Origin: Diogma glabrata
Lineage: Eukaryota; Arthropoda; Insecta; Diptera; Cylindrotomidae
NCBI GenBank assembly: GCA_963693315.1
Contig: OY856186.1
Coordinates: forward strand, 233,557,046 to 233,621,045
DNA length: 64,000 nt
Reading direction: 5' to 3'
In this document: positions 1-10,939 of the stretch, in pieces
Numbering within the stretch: the stretch's first letter is position 1
How the letters are laid out: the number at the start of each line of letters is the position of its first letter
Translations under genes and position numbers: made by a program
Notes under the pieces: model-generated
Told to the model about the DNA's origin: nothing
Database searches by the model: none
The model's input: the letters and a program-made list of their open reading frames with translations, nothing else

Positions 1-146
1 AAAGATCTCTTCACTTGACTGAGCAATTGCTCTAATAGGATGAACTTCATTCGTCCTATTCAGTAGGTCTTGAAAGTGGGATCGCCACACTGCCAGCACA
101 TCACGTTCACTTGTTGTAACCTCGTTGTTTCAATTTTTGATGGCTG
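1..146 (-). pseudogene. LINE reverse-transcriptase polyprotein fragment (window edge)
   Basis: Read on the minus strand, about 41 codons are open from base 124 to the window edge, including EVTTSERDVLAVWRSHFQDL. A pattern of the type VLxxWxxHFxxLLN is common just upstream of the RT domain in LINE polyproteins, which is established knowledge. A stop codon (TGA) lies a few codons upstream, near base 137, so the piece is decayed or ends there. The RT core, if present, would lie beyond the left edge. The clade cannot be decided from so little. Confidence 0.4.
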
Positions 147-362
147 TAGATCTTGATTAATATACCCGAAAAACAAAATATAAATTTTGCAGTGACAAAT
201 TACCGTGAAGGACTTGGGACTGTGTGGTTATTTTGCAGACTTTTATGGGTAAAAGTGTGTAAATAGTCCGTATTGTGGAAGACCTTGGGGCGTCCAACAA
301 GTCTGTCGTAATCGAACTAAACCGAAAGCAACGACTAATAACGAAGACTATTGGTCATATTT

Positions 363-537
363 ACTGACATAAGATTGACTTAAGTTCACTGACATTAGAA
401 TGACTTAAATTCACCGACATAAGACTGAGTTAAGTTTACTGACATAAGAATGACTTAAATTCACCGACATAAGACTGACTTCAACTCACCGACATAAGAC
501 TGACAAAATTCACCAACAAAAAACTGACTTAAGGATA
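363..537. repeat. 25-bp minisatellite, about 7 copies
   Basis: The unit is close to ACTGACATAAGACTGACTTAA plus TTC, repeated about seven times with a few substitutions per copy and one shortened copy near 510. The region from 147 to 362 shows no gene; part of it (about 160-320) resembles 42520-42700. From 538 to 820 there is only AT-rich sequence with AATAAT runs. Confidence 0.85.
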
Positions 538-822
538 GTTATTTTACGGTGACTTGGTAGTTACAAATCACCAGTTATTTGTTAGTTGCCCTGGCATTAC
601 AAATAGCCACCGCCAATACCCACCAGTCACAGACAAAACTATCAATAAATAATACATATAAACATTAACAATTCATTTAATATTTCAATAATAATAATAC
701 AATAATAATAATATTATTTCAATAATAATAATAATTAAAATAAATGCATTTTTCGGCCAAGGAAATAATAAAGAAATAATAAATAATAAAGAAATAATAA
801 TAATAAAACTTCGAATGTAATT

Positions 823-1166
823 TTATTTTTGTTTGTTGTAGCGATAGTTCGCTCTTTTTAGAAATTCCTTAGTGCTGTTTTTAATTTGTTGGATTGTAGC
901 TGGTTTCTCAGCATTCAAATAATTTTGAACTTCTTTTAAGAGCTCAATTACAAAATTATGCTGATTGAATATTAATTTAGTTATATCTATAAGTATTAAG
1001 TAATAATTAAATTAAAATAATGAAAAGTATATTAATTGCCAACGGCAAACAGTGTTAATTATATAATGAAAAGTATATTAATATATTTATAATAGGTAAT
1101 AATTAAAATAAAAATATGAAAAAATTAAGTACTTTTTGTAAGAGATGATTGCCCGGACCATGAGTG
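823..1166 (-). pseudogene. Two-exon coding remnant, C-terminal domain resembling DUF4806
   Basis: On the minus strand a short upstream exon (about 1133-1166) encodes [10 protein letters not shown] and is followed by a 146-nt intron (987-1132) with GT and AG ends. The downstream exon (823-986) runs open for about 54 codons to a TAA at 823-825, with segments VIELLKEVQNYLN and ATIQQIKNSTKEFLKRANYR. A homologous pair of exons with the same intron position lies at 48376-48751, so this is real coding ancestry. The SWSG motif followed by an ATxxxI...LKxA tail resembles the C-terminus of DUF4806 proteins, often found in insect transposons; that name is inference. The upstream exon is cut off by the (TA)n tract. 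Host gene or transposon gene cannot be told apart here. Confidence 0.5.
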
Positions 1167-1167
1167 A

Positions 1168-1760
<593 letters not shown>

Positions 1761-2025
1761 ATAAAATATTTATAATATATAATTACCTATTATTATTACT
1801 ATTCAAATTTAATTCACTATTAAACTATTAAATTTTATTCACTATTAAACTTTGAATTTAAAATTTTTTAAATAAAACAATTATTTTTTGTTTATTTTTC
1901 TAACTCCACTACAGAATATATGTTTACTTCGAAAGCACATGTACAAATGATGGTTACGATTTTCGCTCAAACGATCTTACAGTATCTTAAACATCGTTTG
2001 TAATCGTTTATATTTTTCTTGTTGG

Positions 2026-2249
2026 CACATTTTACGGTGATTACGGACTGTAAAATGTCAGTCTAAACGCGGTTAGTTTTTAATGCATTAATTTGAATTT
2101 AGTTTTGGTTTTTATCGTCAAGATTTCGTGAACAACGAATCACTTTTACTCCTCGTTGGATTTTACTTTCAAGCTTCGGTAGGTATTCGTCTATTTTGAT
2201 CATACTAATAGAAATTTTTGTTGTAATTTTGGACTGACATTTTACGGAC
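2026..2249. repeat. Inverted repeat around GACTGACATTTTAC
   Basis: The word at 2045-2063 recurs inverted at 2231-2249 with about 16 of 18 bases matching. A smaller hairpin, ACATTTTAC with GTAAAATGT, lies within 2027-2058. It could be a small foldback element about 0.2 kb long; no target duplication was identified. Confidence 0.4.
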
Positions 2250-2529
2250 GTGTAACTGCACGGTCCAAAAATGTTTTTCGGGATACCTGCATTTAAAATT
2301 ATTGTGTTTTTTTCTAATAAAACTGAGGTTCCTTAGCGTACACACATATTTATATTAAGAAATAACGGTAAATCAATATTTTTTTTTAATCTTAGTCTAT
2401 ACAGGACTTTTTTTACAATGTTCAGCCATAAAATGATTAAAAGATAAGAATTATCAATAATTCAACGTGAGAGAATATTTGTTTATCACGAAGAAGAATA
2501 TTCTCAAGTTTAAATTGCTTAAAAATGAA

Positions 2530-3612
2530 TATTTCGCGTTGAGCTGTCCAACGTACGTTTGCGCGCTATCGTGCTCCAGACACTCACGACTCAAAAAAAC
2601 GTTCTCACTGCCCAAAAAATACATCAAAACGCCAAGAAATTGAAATAGCGAATACCTCTCTATTAAATAGACGTCTATACAGCGAAGTTACCCTGAAGTA
2701 CAATCAATTCCATGATCCGAAAGCTAGTGTGTCTCCAAAAAAAAGAAGTGTTCGAGAAAAAGGTCTTAATGAACGAGTTGCCGCACGGAAATCATTACTG
2801 CAACCATGAAATAAGGAAAAACGGTTAAAATAGGCGCTGGAACACAAAGATTGCTCACCTCAACAGTGATGGAAAGCCATGTGAACCGATAGTTTCAAAT
2901 GTTTGAAACCAAGCGAAGAATTCCCGTACTGCGCAGAGATGGAGAACGATTTAGATGATTGCACAAGAAGACCAGATTGACTGTGAGACATGGTGGAGGA
3001 TCCGTTATGGAATGGAGATGCTTTGGCGGCAAGTAGCTTGCACAGAATTGTGGTTATTATGAATAAGGAAATGTATAGAAACATTCTAGAAACATCTGCT
3101 AAGAAACTATTTCGGAATCAATAAGTTTTTATACAGGATAATTACCCCAAACATAAAAGAAAGATATACACGTAATTTTTAAAGAATTTGGAAAAGAAAA
3201 GAGTGCTCACAGTATTGGAGTGGCCACCACAAACTCCTGATTGCAACCCCATCGAATTACTATGGGAAAAAATGGATCGGCAGGTTCGAAAAACAAATAT
3301 TGCATCTATTATTAATCTCTGAGAGATACTCCAGTCAGTGTGGGATAATTTGGATGCAAAATGTCTTGACAAATTAGTCGGTAGAATGCCGAGAATTTAT
3401 GCAGCAATTATTAAAAAAATGGGTGGTTATTTCGATAAGTCCAATATTAGGCTAAATAAACGTAAACGTGGGCTAAATTACTTTTAATTCGGTGTTAAAA
3501 AGTTAAAGTTTTATATTTCAATATTATTATAACACAATAAAATGAAGTGCATATTTAATTTTTGCTTTTTCACTAAAAATTGAAGGGTGCCTCATACTTT
3601 CTGCCTCTACTG
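2530..3612 (+). pseudogene. Tc1-like transposase pseudogene with its 3' terminal repeat
   Basis: Across shifting plus-strand frames the hallmarks of a Tc1-family DDE transposase appear in order. There is a helix-turn-helix end segment (GLNERVAARKSLLQP, about 2762-2807), then TVRHGGGSVMEW (2980-3020), QDNYPKHKRK around 3137, WPPQTPDCNPIELLWEKMD around 3222-3275, and a C-terminal segment near 3340-3430. These correspond to the HGGG, QDNDPKH and DLNPIE blocks that carry the second and third catalytic acids. Stops and frameshifts break the frame in many places. The sequence at 3584-3612 (CTCATACTTTCTGCCTCTAC) has the look of a Tc1 terminal repeat, followed by TA. I did not find the matching 5' terminus, so the element is probably truncated. 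Confidence 0.75.
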
Positions 3613-3703
3613 TATATTAATCTGTCAAAAAAACATCGAAAAAAATGCTGCCAACGTAAAATATTTACTATCGAACGAAAAAGTTATAACATACCAATTA
3701 TAT

Positions 3704-3741
3704 TTATTTTCGCTTCGATGATCACTATCGAAGCGAAAGCA
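3704..3741. repeat. Short hairpin TTTCGCTTCGAT / ATCGAAGCGAAA
   Basis: A 12-bp perfect inverted repeat separated by a few bases, just left of the decayed LINE. No function can be assigned. Confidence 0.5.
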
Positions 3742-3779
3742 AGAGATGCTACAACATGTCACCGCTGATCTCTACGCAG

Positions 3780-5640
3780 ACACAGTGTGAATCTGTGAAA
3801 TGTGGAAGGGTCATTTCTTGGATGTTTGAGTTGTGGATACCAATGAGACCAGGTAAGTAGTGTTCGTTATTGTTTCTACTAGACTCAGAATTCGTGTTTA
3901 CTCCTAGTCCTAAACCACGTGCTATCCGTCCACCCCATAAACTTCCTGTGCACACAGGAGGTTCGCGGCGTGGTTCGAGATGCATTCACACATTTCATGA
4001 ACTGTCAATTGCCTGCATAGAGTGTTGTATATTTGCCTTGAAAACTTAAGTTTCAGACGCAGGTGCTGGTGTTTTATAGCCAGCTATGCGTTATACAGGT
4101 AGCCTTGTTATAAGTTAGTTATTTGAGAGACGCTAACGACCAACATAGAACTTTCTTTTATGTCAGAAGATTCAGTTCAGTCCCTTGTTTAGCAACTGCG
4201 TCCGCTATACAGTTGTCTCTAACGCATGTCACTCTGCAATCTAATAATTTAGATATCAAACTGCTTGGCCATCTCGTTTAAAGATGAGTGGCAGTTTAGT
4301 GTCACTTTTGACATAGTTTCTACTGCATCTAGCGATTTCATCGCAGCTTAACTGTCCACATAGATGTTTATATCTCTAGTTGATATTACATTATACTTCA
4401 AGCGTGTCAATTCTTCGTTTATCGCAACCACTTCGGCTTAGTGTATAATGAGGTGATTCGAAAGATAAAAAGAGAGGATAATACTTAACTGTTCTGACAA
4501 GACTTCTCCTCCTACTCTGTCTTCGATTTTGAGCCATCCGTAAGGACAACCACTATTTTCCTCACCTCAGCCTTTCTTTCCAAGCAATCCGGGAAGTTAT
4601 GAGGGTTTGCAGATTTTTCCTAAGACCTAGTCGGAAGAGGATGTGGTTATATATATATATATACATCCTTCTTCGCCAAGTCGCACTCCCTCCAAGCTTC
4701 CTTGAAAGGAAGAGGGTCTAAGAGGTATGTAGTCAAAGTTCGTACAGGATTTTAAAGTGTCCGATGCGACTATCTATCCACTGTGACGTAGCGCCGGGGG
4801 TGCCAGTGATAGTTTTTCCCGGCCTTGAAAATTACGTTGAATTCGGTCCAGGGAACAAGTATATGAGACATCTCAACGCAGGTCGTAAAAATTGTTTTCA
4901 GTTAATCGATAGTCAGCTGAGATATTGTGTAGGTTAGCGGGTATAACAGCTGACTTGAATGATTAAAATTGTTTTAATTTCCGAAAGAATTTTTTACTCT
5001 GTCACCTGATCCTTCGGATATTCAACTGCCGAAGACCTGACACTTCATATATTGGCCGGAGTATAGCCGGATCCTGAAGAAATGTGTGGAAATAGTTGGA
5101 TAGTTTCGATACAAGAAGTAGTTTAAGTACCATTCGATTTAATAAGATAACTAGGGAGTGTAGGGCTCGTTGAAAGGATTTTTCTGAGCCTAGGGGCTGA
5201 TGTGAACTCGTCAATATTTTTACAAAAAGTCTAACATTTCCTCTGTCATTTGTAAATCTTTTTTATATTTTGTGAGACCATTCTTATAAAGATCATTGTT
5301 GGTTTACCCACTTGTTGCTCTTTTGAGTTTTTGGCTTTGATAAAGAGTTTCCTTGATTTATTTCGCAGTGAATCCAGTTCTAGGCGCCACTATGGTGGTT
5401 TCTGTTTTCTCCTAGGGTTGTTTATTGAGCAAGCAACTTTAAGAGACTTATTAAACATAGCCGTTAGATTCTCCCTCTAATCTAGTGAGTTGTTCAACTG
5501 TATGTGGGAATTTCAGTACCCCTTCCACTCGCTTAGCATATTATATATTTCTTCAGACACAAAAAAAAGTTATTTAGGACTTCTGCTCTATTACTGGTAA
5601 CAAATGTTGGTTTGTTGTCAATGCTGCATACAATAAAGTT
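3780..5640 (-). pseudogene. Decayed LINE ORF2 (endonuclease end, RT, RNase H)
   Basis: Minus-strand blocks occur in the order expected for a non-LTR retrotransposon with RNase H (I, R1 or related clades). First comes the end of the endonuclease (NKPTFVTSNRAEVL, about 5590-5630). Next is the linker typical between endonuclease and RT (RRKQKPP, W, LELDSLRNKSRKLFIKAKNS; about 5330-5420). Then comes an eroded RT stretch (4600-5300). Last is RNase H with TDGSK (about 4530), EVVAINEELTRLKYN (about 4400-4440) and INIYVDS (about 4350), followed by C-terminal fragments to about 3780. Frameshifts and stops are frequent, and an 18-bp TA run interrupts it near 4650. The RNase H block is the clearest evidence. 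It is one of the oldest elements here, judged by decay. Confidence 0.7.
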
Positions 5641-6298
5641 ATAGTGAGTTAGTATAAATAATTAAAAATTGACTTTACTCTTACGTTCTCGTCTGATGAC
5701 ATCATGAGCGTTGCCATACTGCATACGACCAATCTCTTACCTATTTTTTATGGCTCCGTTACACAGTTGGCAGAAGTTTCGAGGGAAGTAGTCCTTAGCA
5801 ATCATACGTCATGTACGAGGGAAACAAACCAAAGTGTGATTTGTTTGATCTCCCCGCCATATCGTTGTCACTATAGTTGAATAATAAGAAACTGCAAGTT
5901 ATTTTTAGTTAAAATGTTTCAGTCGGGATAGAAATGCCGCCAAAGGTGGTTTGAAATGGTAGAGTTTGATTTGTAGCATTTTTAACGTCATTTCAACGCA
6001 TTGGTTTCTCCCTCCATCACAGTAGTGTCTTTCACCGCTGATATATGTGCATGTTTTCTTCCCGAACTTAATGAATCGATCAAAAAATTTAAAATATATT
6101 TTAAATGATAGAAAATGTGTATTTCTTCAAACGTCAAATAATTAGGTCATAATTTGACTGAGCTAGCTACGGAGAAATGCAACTTCTCCGCCGGGGACAG
6201 TTTTACTTTTCCTTTTCCCTAGATATAGGGAAAAGTGTTGCTATGATACCGTTAAAATAATAACACACAAAATATAAATTTAAACTTCATTTTTATTT
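5641..6298. other. Non-coding stretch with small hairpins
   Basis: No gene or family is recognised. Two compact hairpins stand out: GGAGAA/TTCTCC near 6172-6191 and CTTTTCCCTA/TAGGGAAAAG near 6211-6235. Confidence 0.4.
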
Positions 6299-6415
6299 GT
6301 TAAAACAATCGAAACTACTCATATTTATAAATCACGCCTTCTTAAATATTTATTTTTTTTGTAAACAATTGAAGATACTCACATTTATTATTCACGCCTT
6401 CTGAAATATTTATTG
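6299..6415. repeat. Imperfect tandem duplication, about 60 bp x 2
   Basis: A segment containing CTCATATTTATAAATCACGC and CTTCTTAAATATTTATT is followed by a slightly diverged copy (CTCACATTTATTATTCACGC then CTTCTGAAATATTTATT). Confidence 0.65.
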
Positions 6416-6489
6416 TATGCATAAATTAAACCCAGAAATGAGCATCAAAACCACAAAAACATGGCACATTTTAAAGCGTTTGAAGAAAA

Positions 6490-6625
6490 AATAACATATT
6501 TTATTTGGAGGAGAAGTAACTTTTCATGGATTGCCTTCTATTACCCGCCTCACTACGTTCGGCGGGTAAACTCAGGTGCGCCATGAAAAGTCATACTCCT
6601 CCGTATAAAATAATATACTATTATT
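6490..6625. repeat. Palindromic hairpin element about 135 bp
   Basis: Nested matching arms converge on a GC-rich centre, ACCCGCC...GGCGGGT (6542-6568). Going outwards, CTTTTCATGG pairs with CCATGAAAAG, then GGAGAAG with CATACTCC, then an AT-rich outer pair. Together with the next entry it may be part of one small non-autonomous element. Inference only. Confidence 0.55.
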
Positions 6626-6650
6626 TGGAATAAAAAGTATAGCGATGGTC

Positions 6651-6811
6651 CAAATACTGATAACTGTATTTTTGACGCGATGCGAGTGGGTAAGTCATTC
6701 AGAGTCGACTGTGTTACAAATGGTGTTTTTATCCCTCCTGACAAACATCGCCTCAAAAAATACAGTTATCAATATTTGAAACATGACCAGTCGAGTGTGA
6801 ATGACTTACCC
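6651..6811. repeat. Two interleaved (crossing) inverted repeats
   Basis: Arm A (6651-6682) is inverted at 6746-6778 with about 29 of 32 bases matching. Arm B (6688-6711) is inverted at 6788-6811 with about 22 of 24 bases matching. The order A, B, A', B' means the two pairings cross instead of nesting. No coding frame runs through it. From 6812 to 8016 I see nothing supportable. Confidence 0.7.
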
Positions 6812-8016
6812 GTTTGAACTTAATTGTAGTAATATTGAAATTTTTTGTTTAATTTTAAATGTGCTAGTTAAACTGTCCATTTTTAAAACGTTTTAAAAAT
6901 GTTTAACCATATTCCCCTAAGAATTTGATGCACACAAAAATTTCTTTCATGGAACGAAATTAAATTTTATTCTCTATTCTACAGAAAAAAAAATAAAATC
7001 GATTTAAGCTTTGAAAGAACAAACATTAGGATGAGTGAATAGGTTGCGAAAAAAACAAAAAATATGCATAAGTATTAAGTACTATAAGAAAGTTCGTTCG
7101 AAGCAAAATTTCTTCGGTTGAGAGTGTTTCTGAAAGCGAATCTACTTCATCTGATAAAGAGTAGAAAGAGTGTATGATGAAAAATGAAAACCACAAGCCT
7201 AAAGTCGTGTTGATTGAATTATAATTCACCAGATTTCGACCACCCTATTCGACGGCTTTTGATAGGTCGAATATTTAATTTATGACAACATTTCTCCAAT
7301 CGATATTAATTCATTCTTGCATTTTACAATTTTGCTGCGTACTTTCGTCTGAAAAACTACCTTCCATAATTATACTAGTTAGTTCCACTCGTTAACGGAA
7401 TTCAGAAATAGAGTAAGAAACGAATCTGATCTTGGTATATACCAATATACCATGATGTTATATGGTAAATTGAAAATTGAAATATATTGGTTAGTTTAAT
7501 CAGATTCATGACTTCATAAGGTGAGATGTTTTCCAGTTCTATATTTTTGTTGGTGTAACCATTTTGCCGTTAAGTGAAGTTTTTTTTTATATACAATCAT
7601 GAAGATTGCACTAGGCTGAACCTTTCAAAATGTGAAAGGGATCAGAGATTTCGAATACACTTTAAAGGCTTGAAAATCTGCACTCAAAGATAACTTAGGA
7701 TTTAGATGAACTGATTGCTCCTTGTTATGGTGATCAAAAATTTTTAGCACACCAAGTGGTTTATTTACATGTAACTATAAAGATCGAGGTAGGAATAGGC
7801 AAATGATCCTTACCTTAAGAAAATCACTTAGTTTAAATGTTTGTATGCTAAACAAATGCTTTCCCACTCACTTCCACTTGATATTGTTGTCATGAGTTAT
7901 GTAGTTTTAAAATCTCATAAATCAGCATATTCAAGGCTTATATTTCAAATTCCCAGAGCGTTAAACCATTCCAAAATTTTCTTTCACATAAAATCTTTAT
8001 CCAAATAAACTTACCA

Positions 8017-8345
8017 CACTACAAACTCAAATGTTTTATCAAACGTTTTAAAATAAAACGTTGAAGTGTTTTTTTGGATCTATGTGTTTTAATTTAAAAC
8101 ATTTGAAGTGTTTAGTGCCTCTAAGTTAAACACTTCAAGCGTTTAACACAATTATTTTAAACATCTAAATGTTTCGTTTTAAAACGGTTTATCTGTTTTA
8201 GAAAAACAATTATTTAAGTTGCTTTATAATAAAACGTTTTACCATCTGCAAAGCGTTTAAATATCGGTTAAATGTTTTAAAACAATTCACTTATAAGGAA
8301 GTAAAACATTTTAATAAAAAAAAACGGTTATCTATAAAACGCTTT
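8017..8345 (+). repeat. Left arm of a 7-kb inverted pair, AAACGTTTTAAA-rich
   Basis: The arm begins CACTACAAACTCAAATGTTT and is filled with variants of AAACGTTTTAAAA and AAACACTTCAAG. The same start occurs inverted at the right end of 14870-15059, which is also packed with AAACACTTTAAG words. The two may be the terminal repeats of one element of about 7 kb, or two separate small elements in opposite orientation. No matching target duplication was seen beside the ends. Confidence 0.5.
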
Positions 8346-8389
8346 TATTAAAAACATAAAAACATAATAAATTTATTTAAACTTATATA

Positions 8390-8705
8390 TTTACTTTAAA
8401 TTCACTTCAAATTCACTTTAAATTCACTTTAAATTCACTTTATTCACTTTAAATCTATTTTAAATTCACTTTAAATTCACTTTAAATTCAATTTCAATTC
8501 GCTTCAAGTTCACTTTAAATTTACTTAAGATTCGCTTTAAATTCACTTTAAATAATTGAATTTAAAGTGAATTTTAAGTGAATTTAAATTGAGCTTAATA
8601 TGAATTTAAAGTTATTTCAAAGTTAATTTAAAATGAATTTATAAATTTATATCAAAGTGAATTTAAAGTGAATTTTAAGTGAATGTAAAATGAATTTAAA
8701 GTACA
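8390..8705. repeat. Palindromic minisatellite of ATTCACTTTAA units
   Basis: From about 8395 to 8560 the 11-12 bp unit TTTAAATTCACT repeats in one orientation. From about 8560 to 8705 its reverse complement (AGTGAATTTAAA) repeats. The two halves form one long inverted repeat. Confidence 0.8.
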
Positions 8706-9270
8706 TATACTTGAACATGACACATTGGAGTTACTTATTCCAAAAAATGATAGAACACATCATCAAATTGATACCTACAAGTCTAAACTTGTAAAAAATA
8801 TTAGACAGATATGAAAACTAGATGCCTTCAAATCATTTTACATTGCCCAAAACAACCAAAATATGATTTCAGAGGTCCACATTATTTCAATACTATTAAA
8901 ATAGCAAAAATCGCGGGATGTAAATCATTTAAATACAAAAATGTAAATCTACAATATTCTACAGTTTGTGAATTGTTTTATATATCTTAATTCTTACCTT
9001 ACCTTTCTTACCTAGGAAATTTTTTTCTTAAAAGATGAAACAAGGTGTTTTATCCTTAAAAAAGAAATTATGTTTTGGCTTATTTGTACAAAGTATTTTC
9101 ACACCTTTATCTTTCTATTTCTTGGAACGTTTTTTGCCAAATGTAAACAGAAAAAATATAAATCATATGTTCATTCTAACAAGTTTCGTTTTGTCAAATC
9201 ATTTCGTTTTTGGTTGTTCATTGTTGTAAAATTTATTGTATTCAATATATTAATAAATTTTTAAGATTTG

Positions 9271-9303
9271 CTTATACATAATTAAATGTTAATTATGTAT
9301 AAG
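9271..9303. repeat. Perfect 14-bp hairpin CTTATACATAATTA / TAATTATGTATAAG
   Basis: The arms are separated by five bases, and a further partial copy of the right arm follows at about 9304-9322. From 8706 to 9789 there is no gene; the short open frames at 9035-9264 are AT-rich chance frames. Confidence 0.6.
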
Positions 9304-9789
9304 CGTTAATTATGTATAAATAACGTTAAAAAAATATTACAGTGCATTTACGTTTAATTTTTATTTAAAAAAAAATATTTAATAAGAATAAAAAAGTGTT
9401 TTGTGCATAGCAAGGGTGTAAAAAGTGTATTTTTTTCAATCAGAACAAAAAGAGTCTGATGTTCAAATAATCTAAGAAAAAATTCTTTATATTGTAGTAG
9501 TGATTGAAAATTTAATTGAATTTAGTTAGTGGAAAAAAGAAGGTGAAAGTGTATTAAATGTAGATGTTTCTTAGGTTAGTAAAATGTTGCACTTGTTTGT
9601 TTATAAATATGCAACACACAAATTTTTTTAATAAAACTTCAATTTTTTCCATAAAATATAAAAATAATTTGTAGCCCAAATAATTCTGTGGTTTGTCAGA
9701 TAATATTTTTTTAATTTGCAATAATTTAATTCAATTTATACAAAAAATTGGCGTGTTGCATAAAAAATTGTGAATTTTACTCTTTAGGT

Positions 9790-10640
9790 TCCATACTTTG
9801 AAAAAGTAAAAACGGTACCCTATTGGTGAGACTTCGGTGTCCGTCCGAATTTCTACATAATCAATTTACTGACAAACTATAAGTGCTATCAACTTGAAAT
9901 TTAAAATATTTGGTTTTATCTATATTTTATGGACATAGATAAGGTTATAGTAAAACAAAAGTTTTTTTTGGAATCGTTTTTAAAGGAATCGAGTTTGGTC
10001 TAAAAAATCGAAAAAAATGGAAGTATTTCAAAAAAAATTTTTATTGAATTTTCGACTGCTTAGTTTTTGAGTTATTATCAAAAACGAGTGGTTTTTTATG
10101 TCCCCCCCCCCCCCCACCCCGTTAACTTCGAACTTTACAAAAGAAAAAATTAAAAAAAATCGAAACTAAAACTTTTTTTTGTTGTTGTTATAATATCAAA
10201 TGTTTATTGGAGGCGGTTTAAAGTAGAAATTTTGAAAAAAAAATTATTTTTGATCATGGCATGTGGGGTGTCATATGAAAGGTGATTTTTTTTTGTAGTG
10301 CAAAAAAGTTTTTTTTTGCAATTTTCGAAACCAGTTTTCGATTTATTTTCAAAAATGTAAAAATTATTTTGGTACCCCCCCTTAACTTCGAACATTACAA
10401 AAGAAAAAATTTAAAAAAATTCATGGCTGTAAGGATTTTGCTAAATCGAAACTAAAACTTTTTTTGGTTGTTATAATTTCAAATGTTCATTGGAGGGGGT
10501 TTAAAGTAGAAATTTTGAAAAAAAATTATTTTTGATCTAGCTTGTGGGGGGTCATATGAAATGTGATTTTTTTTGTAGTGCAAAAGAGTTTTTTTGTAAT
10601 TTTTGAGAGCACAGTTTTCGTCTTATTTTCAAAAATGTAA
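9790..10640 (+). repeat. Dispersed repeat family R, copy 1
   Basis: It contains ACGGTACCCTATTGGTGAGA, then GTCCGTCCGAATTTCTACAT, then AT-rich sequence with poly-purine runs. The same order occurs at 40140-40740 on the minus strand and at 41890-42485 on the plus strand, so this is a dispersed family. Internally a segment of about 290 bp is tandemly duplicated: 10138-10310 resembles 10399-10590, both with GGTTTAAAGTAGAAATTTTG and GGTGTCATATGAAA-like words. A C13 run sits at 10103-10115. No coding frame, so probably non-autonomous. Confidence 0.65.
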
Positions 10641-10852
10641 AATTTTTTTCAGAAATGTTATATTATTTTAAGCAGAAATGTTATATTATTTTAAAAAATT
10701 AATTGTAGGCTGTGTTTTAGTATTTTAAAAAATAGTAAAAAAATCTTTGGTGTGAAGCTTATAAGTTTTGATTATTATAAATTGTTTTGAATTTTTACAG
10801 AAGATTGGAAGGTTTCTTTATCCATAATATAATTGTCGTGAGTCTATCCCTA

Positions 10853-10939
10853 TACTACGAGCGTAACGTTCGTATTGCAATATGGGTATCGCGTTCGACT
10901 GATGATCTAAAGGTTGCGAGTTCGAATCCTGGCTTAGTA
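10853..10939 (+). tRNA. tRNA-like sequence (pseudogene or SINE head)
   Basis: A good RNA polymerase III B-box (GAGTTCGAATCC, about 10918-10929) sits in a T-arm-like context. The first and last seven bases (TACTACG, CTTAGTA-like) pair at six of seven positions. An anticodon-like arm TTCGA-CTGATGA-TCTAA is visible with four of five pairs. The overall pattern is closest to an arginine-type tRNA, but the loop reads GAT, which is not a normal eukaryotic nuclear anticodon. D and T stems are imperfect and the A-box is weak. I read it as a tRNA pseudogene or the head of a tRNA-derived SINE. No CCA end is encoded. Confidence 0.4.
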
